Positions 25,167 to 32,774 of a DNA stretch of 64,000 nt are shown piece after piece (the first letter of the stretch is position 1; every line of letters starts with the position of its first letter). The notes beneath the pieces were generated by a model. It saw only the letters and a list, made by a program, of their open reading frames with translations. It did not search any database and was not told the origin of the DNA. The stretch is from Thermococcus stetteri (lineage in GTDB: Archaea; Methanobacteriota_B; Thermococci; Thermococcales; Thermococcaceae), in contig NZ_JAGGKB010000005.1 of the NCBI RefSeq assembly GCF_017873335.1, forward strand, positions 84,818 through 148,817, in the 5' to 3' direction. The position numbers and the translations under genes were made by a program.

Positions 25167-25257
25167 AACACCACCTTCATTTTGAAGGCTCTTTCTTAAA
25201 ATTTCCTGGGAAATGAATATAAGTCTTTTGAGTTTATGGAAAAATCGAGGTGGTCCC

Positions 25258-25455
25258 ATGGAGAGGAACGAGGGAAAAACCGACAGGCTCTTGAGGGTTG
25301 TGGTAGGCCTGGTCCTAATAGGGCTCTGGGCGCTGAAGGACTTCCGCTACGAGCTCCTTGCACTCCTGATAGGCCTGGTACTGCTGATAACTGGAATAAC
25401 AGGCTTCTGCGGAATCTACAGGCTCCTCGGAATAAGCACGTGCAGGGAGTGCTGA
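25258..25455 (+). CDS. Small DUF2892-type membrane protein, 65 aa
   Basis: After a charged N-terminus (MERNEGKTDRLLRVVVG) come two short membrane segments around LVLIGLWAL and LLALLIGLVLLITGITGFCG, then YRLLGISTCREC. The shape (two helices, then a Cys-bearing CGIYRLLGISTC end) fits the YgaP/DUF2892 family, which often accompanies sulfur-transfer and redox proteins. GGTGGTCCC precedes ATG 25258; the TATA-like AATATAAG at about 25217 is shared with the divergent Lrp gene. The following cytochrome b5-type gene starts 9 nt later. The role is unknown. Confidence 0.75.
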   Translation: MERNEGKTDRLLRVVVGLVLIGLWALKDFRYELLALLIGLVLLITGITGFCGIYRLLGISTCREC

Positions 25456-25464
25456 GGTGGAAGC

Positions 25465-26099
25465 GTGAGGCGTGAGCTCAAGGCGCTCGTGATCTCAGGG
25501 GAGCTTCTCATAATAGTAAGCTTAGCGTTAGTGATCAGCGGGCTGGCAATGAACGGCCTCTCCTCAAGCCTGGGGGAGCTTTCTCACCTACTCAACAGCC
25601 AAGAAAATCCACACGCTGAGCGCCTACGTTTTCATCCCCCTCCTCTACGTTCACGCGACTTCGGGCCTTGCGGTAGCCCTCGGGAGAATCACAAAAAGTG
25701 AAGGGGTTCAAAAGGCCCTCATCGCCCTCTGGACGACAGCGGTAGCGGTGATACTCCTCCTTGCCTTTCTGCCAGGAGGCACTTCGGAATCTTCGGCTTT
25801 GCTCCCGGTTTCCAACGCCACCACTCAGGGGGCTAACCCTTGATGAAGTGGCGAAGCACGGAACGGAGAACGACTGCTGGATCGTCATAGGAAACAACGT
25901 CTATAACGTTACCCCACTGATAGACACCCACAGCGGCGGAAGGGAGGCCATAATACGCTACTGCGGAACCAACGCCACCGAGGTCTTCTTCTCCAAACAT
26001 GACCGGGGAGCCTACGAGATTCTTCAGGATTACTACCTGGGCACCATAGGAAACGAAACCACTCACCGTGCGGGTTATAACAAGCGAGAAGACGACTGA
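25465..26099 (+). pseudogene. Membrane protein with C-terminal cytochrome b5-like domain, two frame breaks
   Basis: Joined across frames the product has a membrane helix (LVISGELLIIVSLALVISG), a second His-bearing helix (YVFIPLLYVHATSGLAVALG), a third (ALIALWTTAVAVILLLAFL), a Ser/Thr linker, and a heme-binding b5 domain: LTLDEVAKHGTENDCWIVIG, THSGGREAI (the HPGG-type His) and FFSKHDRG (second His). The domain should face outside the cell. The frame breaks are both one extra G in runs of five (25572-25576 and 25828-25832). GTG 25465 follows GAGGTG. Because sequence conservation looks good, sequencing error is as likely as real decay. Confidence 0.7.
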
Positions 26100-26133
26100 A
26101 TTCTCCAAAAAAACCCAAAAAAGAGGAGGCCCA

Positions 26134-27914
26134 TCACGGGCCGTAAATCTTCTCAACGTCGCTCTCGCTGGGAGCGGCAAAGATCGAAAAGTCCAGATTC
26201 GGGTTCTCCATTATCGCGGTGTGCCTCACGTCGAGGTATCCGTTGACGTTCAGGAGCTTGAAGGCGAGCACCTTTATCTCCTTGCCCGTCTGTGGATTCC
26301 TTCCGGTGTAGACCTCAAGGAAGATCCTGTCGAGGTAGTTAACCGCCATCCTGTTGGTGTTGGGCCTTTCCATCCCATCTGCTCCGGGATCGCCTATCGC
26401 TATCTCGGTGTTCCCCTTCTGGTCGGTTATCGCGTAGACCGTGACTATGGTGCTCCCGTTTCCAAGGCTGTCCCACCGAAGCGGAACTATTGGAATGAAG
26501 GGCCCCGTTCCGAAGTCGGTTATGTTGATCATCCTCGCGTTGGGGAGTTCGCCAAAAGGCCATCCTCCGAGCTCTCCGTCGAAGATTCCCATGAGCAAGG
26601 GGCTTGTCGGCGGGAAGGTTCCAATATCTGTCCACTCCTCCGTTTCTATATCCGCTCTCTAGGCGTTTTCAAAGGCTCCCTTGAGGAGGTCGCTCACCTT
26701 CGTTGGTGTTTTGGCCGATACCCTTGCACTGTCCCCCTTGACCGTTAGACTAACGAGCTGTTCCGCCAGCTGCTTTAGGTCGGCCTTCATTTCAAGCCCC
26801 GTTATCGTGTATTCTCCGGGTCTCAGGTAGGATTCCTCAAAGGACGCCACCTCAATGGTGCTCTCGTTCGAAGGCTGGAGTATAATGGGCATCATCGTGC
26901 TCGATTGGCCGCAGTCCATGGTGAACCCGATTTCTTGCACCGGCATGAGCTGGAGCGGAGGGTTTGTAAAACCGCTACCTGTTAGAGGCCTGTAGCAGAA
27001 TCCACCTGAAGGAGGATCGGTCTCGGCAACTACCTCTCCAATTCCACCTATGGGCGGGATGAGGTAGGTTCCGTTCTCATCGGGGTGGATTACGGCTATC
27101 TCCTTTCCCGTCTTTGGGTCTATCAGGACGAGCGATATCTCCTTGGTTCCACCGATGAGGGTAAGCTCTGTCCCGTTCTCGGGAACGCCGATCTTAACTG
27201 CCCCGATTTTGCCGGCTCCGACCGTTCTTCCGCCCTCGCGGATGCTCCTTAAGACGCTTCCTGTTCCAAGGTGGTATATCTCGAGGTTTTTCGCTTCGTA
27301 GCCTTTAACGGCCCCCATTACCTCAACCATAGCATCGCGGTTGAGCTTCTTAATCCCCCCATCCGTGGAGTAAAAGAAGGAACCGTCCCTGCGGTAGAAG
27401 GCACTGATCGGCTCGCCTGTGCTCGCGTTTTCCCAGTAGGAGCTCTCGACGGCGCCGATACCGACGAGCGATCTGAGGTTGAGAACCTCGTAGTATTTGA
27501 GCTGCGCAACATCCTGGAGAATGAATACCCTCGTTTTGAGGTCACCCTCGCCATTGGCTTTCTCCTCAAGCGTCGATGCCAGCTTTTCCCATGTTTCCAT
27601 CTCAGGGCTCTCCAGCTGGAAGTTGAGCCTGGCGAGCTTTTCTTTGTTATCCATTATCTCCTTGTCGTAAACCTCGATGAGGCCCCTGAGCTTCGCCTCG
27701 TCCTTTCCCCAGTCGTGCTGGGGGGAGGTCTCGGTTGGAGTCGTTGTGGTCGTGGTGCTCGTTGGGGTGGTCTTTGTGGTCGTGGGGTTTGTTGTTTCCC
27801 TTGAAGTTGTGCCGGTGTTGGTGATGTTACCCTGGTCAATACAGCCAGATATAAACGCACAAGCATTACCACACTCAAAAGCAGGGCAAAGCCTGCAAGT
27901 TTTTTCGTTTTCAT
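26134..27914 (-). pseudogene. Secreted lipoprotein with Thr-rich linker, frame break near start and internal amber codon
   Basis: ATG 27914 gives a signal sequence (MKTKKLAGFALLLSVVMLV). One base later in phase the lipobox AFISGCIDQ follows, so a one-base loss near 27857 splits them. Next come a Thr/Pro-rich linker (KTTPTSTTTTTTPTETSP) and a long exported domain with coiled helices (KEIMDNKEKLARLNFQLE) and repeated GKIGAVKIG, LTLIGGTKEI and PKTGKEIAVIHPDE pieces. At 26659-26661 an in-frame TAG follows FENA, and reading continues in the same frame as DIETEEWTDIGTFPPTSP to the natural stop at 26134. Family unknown. If only the two large pieces are used, they would be 331 and 154 aa. Confidence 0.6.
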
Positions 27915-28056
27915 TTTTTCAAACCTTCTTTGGTCACGAAACGATAAAAACCAAAAAGAGCAAATTCCCTTAAGTGACTTATGGTTATGGTTAGTTGTTG
28001 GGGTATATAACAGTTGTGCTTTACAAGAGAGAAAAAAGTAAATACAAAAATTGTAC

Positions 28057-29166
28057 TTACAGAAGTCTTTCAACAAGAGCCATTATGTTGCTCCTCGCTT
28101 TTGCCTTCAATCTCTGCAAGTGATCGCTCAATGCTTCGCCTATGCCGTGCACAAAAAGGCTCAAAGCCTCTTCCCTGCTCAATCCGCGGGAGCGAAGGTA
28201 GAAGAGGGCATCCTCGTCGAACTGGGAAACGCTTGAAGAATGAGATGCTGCCTCTATCTCCCCGGTATCAACTTCAAGCATGGGCACGCTGACCCCAAGT
28301 GATCCCTCATCCATGATGACCACGTGAGAGCTGACTTCACTCGAAGAGTTCTTGGCCTTTTCAAAAACTTTTGCTACACCTCTGTGCACTACCCATCCAT
28401 TCCTGTAGGAATAGCCGTTTACCCTTGTTTCACTTTTACTTTTCTCTCCATATTGAAGAACATTGGTTAGGTAATCAACGGCTGAACTTATCCCCATGGG
28501 AATTCCCCTTAAGATGAGTTCGCTTCCAACTCCTTCGAGGGAGTAGTCCTCTCTGTGGTGGCTCATCCTTCCTCCCTTGACTATAGTGAACGCTCTAACC
28601 TTGGATCCCTCGCCAAGCGTAGCTCTGAGAAGGTAGTGGGACAAAGCGTTGTGATTCCCAACGGTCAAAATCTCAGCTTCAGCATTTTTAAGCCCAAGCT
28701 CAACCACAAGGGATTTTGTTCCTTTTTCAGAGAGGTCGTAGATTATCATCGGCACATTGGCGTTTTCCACTTCAATACTTAGGTGATGGCTTATGAAAGC
28801 ATTTTCCGAGAGGTGGGAGACTATCACGAGTGGTTCCGTGAGATCCTCCGTTATTTTAAGCCGGTAAGCTTTCTTAAGGGCATAAAAGTGGAAGCCCAGA
28901 ATTCTTGACTCCTCTGGCTGAGAGAGGCCGAGTGTCCCCTCTGTGAGCTCAACTCCACCGGGCAGGTTGAAACTCGCCTCGCTTCCCGAAAAGGTAACGT
29001 GTCCCTTAACCGGAACCTCGCCCGCTTTCGCTTCCGTCGGGAGCTTTAGGGGAGAGTTTTCTTCAAAGAGCTTCCACTTCGTGTAGCTCCTTATCGTAGG
29101 ACTATCCTTGTACTTTTGATAGGTGAGCTTTTCAAGCGCTTCTGCAGTTATTGTAAGTGACATCAT
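28057..29166 (-). CDS. sufD: SufD-like Fe-S assembly scaffold protein, 369 aa
   Basis: A SufB/SufD-family beta-helix protein. The C-terminal signature region is visible: NSSSEVSSHVVIMDEGSLG, LEVDTGEIEAASHSSSVSQF and YLRSRGLSREEALSLFVHG. It partners SufB and the ATPase SufC in building Fe-S clusters. The ATG at 29166 overlaps the SufB stop as ATGA. It is the shorter paralogue of the pair, which supports sufD over a second sufB; archaeal naming varies. It lies at the end of a three-gene operon sufC-sufB-sufD. Confidence 0.88.
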   Translation of the reverse strand: MMSLTITAEALEKLTYQKYKDSPTIRSYTKWKLFEENSPLKLPTEAKAGEVPVKGHVTFSGSEASFNLPGGVELTEGTLGLSQPEESRILGFHFYALKKAYRLKITEDLTEPLVIVSHLSENAFISHHLSIEVENANVPMIIYDLSEKGTKSLVVELGLKNAEAEILTVGNHNALSHYLLRATLGEGSKVRAFTIVKGGRMSHHREDYSLEGVGSELILRGIPMGISSAVDYLTNVLQYGEKSKSETRVNGYSYRNGWVVHRGVAKVFEKAKNSSSEVSSHVVIMDEGSLGVSVPMLEVDTGEIEAASHSSSVSQFDEDALFYLRSRGLSREEALSLFVHGIGEALSDHLQRLKAKARSNIMALVERLL

Positions 29167-30590
29167 CCAACACCCCCAACCTCGCTGAATTCAAGCTCTA
29201 TAACCTTCTTTAGCACCTCAACGTACTCAAAAGGAAGCCCTTCAAGAACCTCGCTGATGAAGCCCAGAACGATGAGGCTTTTAGCCTCTTCCTCCTTTAT
29301 GCCCCTTGCGTTAAGGTAGAAGAGCTTATCCTCGCTGAGCTTTCCGGTAGTAGCTTCGTGGATTATGCTCGCTGATGGCTCATCGTTCTGGTTGTGTGGG
29401 TAGGTGTAGGCCTTGCTCTCCTCGTCGAGGATGAGGGAGTCACAGGAGACCGTTGCGGTCGAGTTCTTTGCCCCTTTCATTATCCTGACGAGGCCGCGGT
29501 AGATGTTTATGCCGCCGTTGGAGCTTATGCTCTTGGAGACTATCTTGGAGCTCGTGTTTGGAGCGAGATGCCAAGCCTTGGCGCCGGTGTCCTTGAGGTA
29601 GGGCCCGTTGCTGAGCGAGACGACGTATTGAGCCGTCCTCGCCCCTTCTCCCTTCAGGACGCTCGATGGGTAGGTATAGGTTATGTGGCTCCCTATGCTG
29701 CCCTCTATCCACTCGACGTAGGCGTTCTCCTCGAGTATGGCCCTCTTGTTGTTGAAGTTGATGACGTTCCTGCTCCAGTTCTGTATGGTCGTGAACTTGA
29801 CGGTCGCTCCCTTGTGGGCATAAATCTCGACCATGCCGTCGTGGAAGGAGAAGCCCTTGTACATGGGCGCGCTACAGCCCTCGATGAAGTGAACGTAGCT
29901 CCCCTCGTCCGCTATCAGCAGGGTATGCTCGAACTGGCCCTCAAGGGCCGAACCGATGACGAAGAATGCCTCAATCGGGAAGGGAACCCTCACCCCTTTC
30001 GGGATGTAGACGAAGGCCCCTCCGCTCCAGAGGGCGTGGTGCAGAGCTGAAAACTTGTGCTCTCCTGGCGGGAAGACCCTTCCGAAGTACTTCTTGACCA
30101 GATCCGGATACTTCTGGACGGCCTCCTCCATGGGCACCATGATGATGCCCTTCTTCTCGAACTCCTCCTTGAGCTGGGAGTAGACGCTCTCGCTGTCGAA
30201 AACAGCCGTTAAGCCGGAGAGGAACTTCTTCTCTATCTCCGGGATGTTGAGTCTCTCGAACACCTTCCGTATGTTCTCAGGCAGGTCATCCCAGTCCTTT
30301 ACCTCCTTCTCAAGCTCCGGCTTGGAGTAGAGGGAGAAGCTCTCAAGGTCGAGCTCTTCAACTCCAACCACCCACCTCGGCAGGGGAAGCTTCTCAAAGA
30401 GCTCAAGGGCCTTAAGCCTGTGCCTGAGCATCCACTCTGGTTCGTTCTTTATCCTCGAAAGCTCTTCCACTGTTTCCCTGCTTATCCTGCCCTTCAGCTC
30501 GATCTCCTTTGGATACGGAACCGCAGTACCGAGGATTTCTTCGAGGGAGCCCGCCTCCAGAATCTCCTCAAGCTTTGAGTGCTCGCTCAT
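29163..30590 (-). CDS. sufB: SufB Fe-S cluster assembly scaffold, 475 aa
   Basis: The main scaffold of the SUF system. Typical segments: PPGEHKFSALHHALWSGGAF, YIPKGVRVPFPIEAFF, EGCSAPMYKGFSFHDGMVEI, TTIQNWSRNVINFNNKRAI and, near the end, ARGIKEEEAKSLIVLGFI. Length agrees with archaeal SufB. Its ATG overlaps the sufC stop by 4 nt. No cysteine desulfurase (SufS) gene is in the cluster, in keeping with archaea that draw sulfide directly; that last point is inference. Confidence 0.94.
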   Translation of the reverse strand: MSEHSKLEEILEAGSLEEILGTAVPYPKEIELKGRISRETVEELSRIKNEPEWMLRHRLKALELFEKLPLPRWVVGVEELDLESFSLYSKPELEKEVKDWDDLPENIRKVFERLNIPEIEKKFLSGLTAVFDSESVYSQLKEEFEKKGIIMVPMEEAVQKYPDLVKKYFGRVFPPGEHKFSALHHALWSGGAFVYIPKGVRVPFPIEAFFVIGSALEGQFEHTLLIADEGSYVHFIEGCSAPMYKGFSFHDGMVEIYAHKGATVKFTTIQNWSRNVINFNNKRAILEENAYVEWIEGSIGSHITYTYPSSVLKGEGARTAQYVVSLSNGPYLKDTGAKAWHLAPNTSSKIVSKSISSNGGINIYRGLVRIMKGAKNSTATVSCDSLILDEESKAYTYPHNQNDEPSASIIHEATTGKLSEDKLFYLNARGIKEEEAKSLIVLGFISEVLEGLPFEYVEVLKKVIELEFSEVGGVG

Positions 30591-31313
30591 ACTGCCTCCA
30601 CCGCCGCAAAGCCCTTTTCCTCTATAACCCTGACCAGCTCGACCCCATCGGAGGCCACTATCTTCCCATCCTTGATGACGTGAACCCTGTTCGGCTTGAG
30701 GTACTCCAAAATGCGGCCGTAGTGGGTTATGAGCAGAATCGAAGTCCCTTCCTCGTGGAGTCTGTTTATGACGCCCGCTATCACCTTGAGAGAGTCAACG
30801 TCAACTCCGCTGTCCGGCTCGTCGAGGATGAGGAGCTCCGGCCTCACGAGATACGCCTGCAGCATCTCAAGCTTCTTCCTCTCTCCACCAGAGAAGCCGA
30901 CGTTCAGGAACCTCGTGAGGATCAACTCATCAAGACCGAGCTCCTGAACCGCGTTGAATATCAGATCGTAGGCTTCCACCTCGTCTATCCCCTTGAGGTT
31001 CTTCAGGACCCTCTGGAGGAACTGGATTACCTTAATCCCCTCGACTTCCACCGGATGCTGGAAGCTCAGGAAGATGCCCCTCTTGACTCTCTCCTCGGGT
31101 GGAAGGTCAGTTATCTCCTCTCCCTCGAAGAGGATTCTGCCCTCCACAACCTCGTACTTCGGATGTCCGGCTATCGTTAGGGCGAGGGTGGACTTCCCGC
31201 TTCCGTTGGGCCCCCATGACGACGTGAAGCTCCCCCCGATTGACGGTTAAGGAGATTCCCTTCAATATCTCTTTGTTCTCGACTTTTACCCTTAATTTCT
31301 CAACTTCCAACAT
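30587..31313 (-). pseudogene. sufC: SufC ATPase, one extra base in the Walker A region
   Basis: The ABC ATPase of the SUF system, in two frames. The N-terminal piece reads MLEVEKLRVKVENKEILKGI to GELHVVMG; the remainder, in the next frame, reads PNGSGKSTLALTIAGHPKYE, then EEITDLPPEERVKRGIFLSF, FSGGERKKLEMLQAYL (signature) and ELLILDEPDSGVDVD (Walker B). The break is one G too many in a run of five (31211-31215), exactly inside GPNGSGKS. The operon mates are intact and SufC is normally needed for Fe-S biogenesis, so a sequencing error is the best explanation. The start at 31313 has GGTGAT upstream. Confidence 0.88.
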
Positions 31314-31343
31314 GACCATCACCGTTCTCTATAGGTACAATTT

Positions 31344-31390
31344 TGTGTGGAAAAGATCTTTTTAAAAGTTTTCTACACAGAAATGGGTAA
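31344..31390 (-). promoter_or_regulatory. SUF operon promoter with inverted repeat and shared upstream element
   Basis: On the minus strand TTACCCATTTCTGT (31390-31377) precedes the TATA-like CTTTTAAAAAGATC (about 31368-31355). TGTGTGGAAAA (31344-31354) and TTTTCTACACA (31369-31379) form an 11-nt inverted repeat (10 of 11) around the TATA box. The 14-mer recurs exactly upstream of iorA. Confidence 0.5.
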
Positions 31391-31425
31391 CAAAAGGAGG
31401 GTTAAACCCACACCTCCTGCCAAAC

Positions 31426-32118
31426 TTAGTATTCCGGTCTCTGATAGATGGAACGGAGCATGAGCTCTTCAACCCTGACATCAGGAGGGAGCTTCAGGAG
31501 ACAGCGGAGGGCCTCCGCAACATCCTCCGGCTTGAGGAAGCCATGCTCCTTAGGTTTTCCCGGCCCGCTCCCCGCGAAGTAAGTGTCCACGGCCCCAGGC
31601 CTCAGCTCAAGGAAGCGAACCTCGGGGTTCTCCATCTGGAAAGTCCGGACTAAAGCTCTCGCCGCCCACTTTGTGGCTACATAGGCTCCTCCGCCCGGGA
31701 AGACCCTTGCTGAAACGTCCGAAGTTACTGCCACAACAGCCCCCCTTCTCTCTCTTAGGCTCGGAAGGAACGCCTTAACCGTCCTCCAGAGGCCGAGAGT
31801 GTTCACCTGGAGCATTCTCTCAAAGTCCTCGTCCCTTATCTCTTCAAGCCTGCCGAAGTAGCCAACTCCTGCGTTTGCGACGACCAGGTCAACCCCACCG
31901 AAACGCCAGAGAACCCTACTGGCAAAATCATCAACACTCTCCGGCCTTGAGACGTCGAGGTAATGGTAGAATACTTCTGTCTCCAGGCCCTCAGTAAGCT
32001 TCTCCAGCTCCTCTACATTTCTAGCACCCAGGGCGAGTGAGTAACCTTCCTCAGCAAGCATCTCCGCTATTGTCCTGCCTATTCCCCGCGAAGCGCCGGT
32101 AACAACGGCAACCTTCAT
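31426..32118 (-). CDS. Short-chain dehydrogenase/reductase, 230 aa
   Basis: A classical SDR: the nucleotide motif VVTGASRGIGRTIAEML (TGxxxGxG), LVVANAGVGYFG (NAG), Ser in VAVTSDVSARV and the catalytic YVATKWAARAL (YxxxK). The start is ATG 32118 (MKVAVVTGASRG) with GGTGG upstream. It is a soluble NAD(P)-dependent oxidoreductase; the substrate cannot be named. It stands alone between the SUF and indolepyruvate oxidoreductase operons on the same strand. Confidence 0.88.
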   Translation of the reverse strand: MKVAVVTGASRGIGRTIAEMLAEEGYSLALGARNVEELEKLTEGLETEVFYHYLDVSRPESVDDFASRVLWRFGGVDLVVANAGVGYFGRLEEIRDEDFERMLQVNTLGLWRTVKAFLPSLRERRGAVVAVTSDVSARVFPGGGAYVATKWAARALVRTFQMENPEVRFLELRPGAVDTYFAGSGPGKPKEHGFLKPEDVAEALRCLLKLPPDVRVEELMLRSIYQRPEY

Positions 32119-32171
32119 AAAACCACCCATCCTGTTTCTCAGCAGAGTTTAAAAGAACATTAAAAGAAAAC

Positions 32172-32774
32172 TCAGAGGAGCTTCCTAATCGCCTCATAGC
32201 CTAGCTCAAAGGCCCTTATGTTGGCATCAATCGTCTTCTGGGGAACGCTCGCCTTCACCGCTTCGAGCATCGTCTCCTTGTCTATTGGAAAGTCCGGAAG
32301 GGCCGTTAGAGCACCAACAAGAACAACGTTCTGAGCCAGGGAAGTTCCAGCTTCTTCAGCAAGTTTGAGCGCATCTATCTCGTAGAGCTTCGCACTGGAT
32401 TTTCTGATGTTTTCCACTATCTCTCCATAAGTCACGTACCTGTCTATCTTGCCCTTGACAAAGCTTTCCGTCTCGTAGGGGTGGTGGATTAGGCGCGTGT
32501 TGGTTATCACAACCCCTCCGGGCTTGAGGAAGTAGATGTAGCGGAGCGCTTCCATCGGCTCGAGGGCTAAAATCACGTCAGCCTCACCGTAGGGGATGAG
32601 GGGCGAGAGGCCTTCGCCTATGCGCTGGTGGACTATAACGGAACCGCTCCTCTGGGAGAGACCATGGAGCTCCCCGCTCACCACGTGGATTCCCTTTCTG
32701 GCGCAGGCTTCCCCAACTATGTTGGACATGAGCACTATGCCCTGTCCTCCAACTCCGCAGTAGATGACGTTCAT
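32172..32774 (-). CDS. iorB: Indolepyruvate ferredoxin oxidoreductase beta subunit, 200 aa
   Basis: Gamma/beta-type subunit of the 2-oxoacid oxidoreductase superfamily: MNVIYCGVGGQGIVLMSNIV at the start, HVVSGELHGLSQRSGSV and ADVILALEPMEALRYI. With IorA it oxidatively decarboxylates aryl pyruvates from aromatic amino acid breakdown, giving aryl-acetyl-CoA and reduced ferredoxin. Its ATG overlaps the iorA stop by 4 nt, so the subunits are made together. It is the catabolic counterpart of the aromatic biosynthetic island in this window. Confidence 0.94.
   Translation of the reverse strand: MNVIYCGVGGQGIVLMSNIVGEACARKGIHVVSGELHGLSQRSGSVIVHQRIGEGLSPLIPYGEADVILALEPMEALRYIYFLKPGGVVITNTRLIHHPYETESFVKGKIDRYVTYGEIVENIRKSSAKLYEIDALKLAEEAGTSLAQNVVLVGALTALPDFPIDKETMLEAVKASVPQKTIDANIRAFELGYEAIRKLL

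Noticed and set aside
26659..26661. Amber codon as a pyrrolysine site
   Set aside because: No pyl genes are seen here and Thermococcales are not known to use pyrrolysine; a nonsense mutation is simpler.
29394..30050. 218-codon plus-strand ORF inside sufB
   Set aside because: Antisense shadow rich in Val, Asp and Gly; sufB is certain on the other strand.
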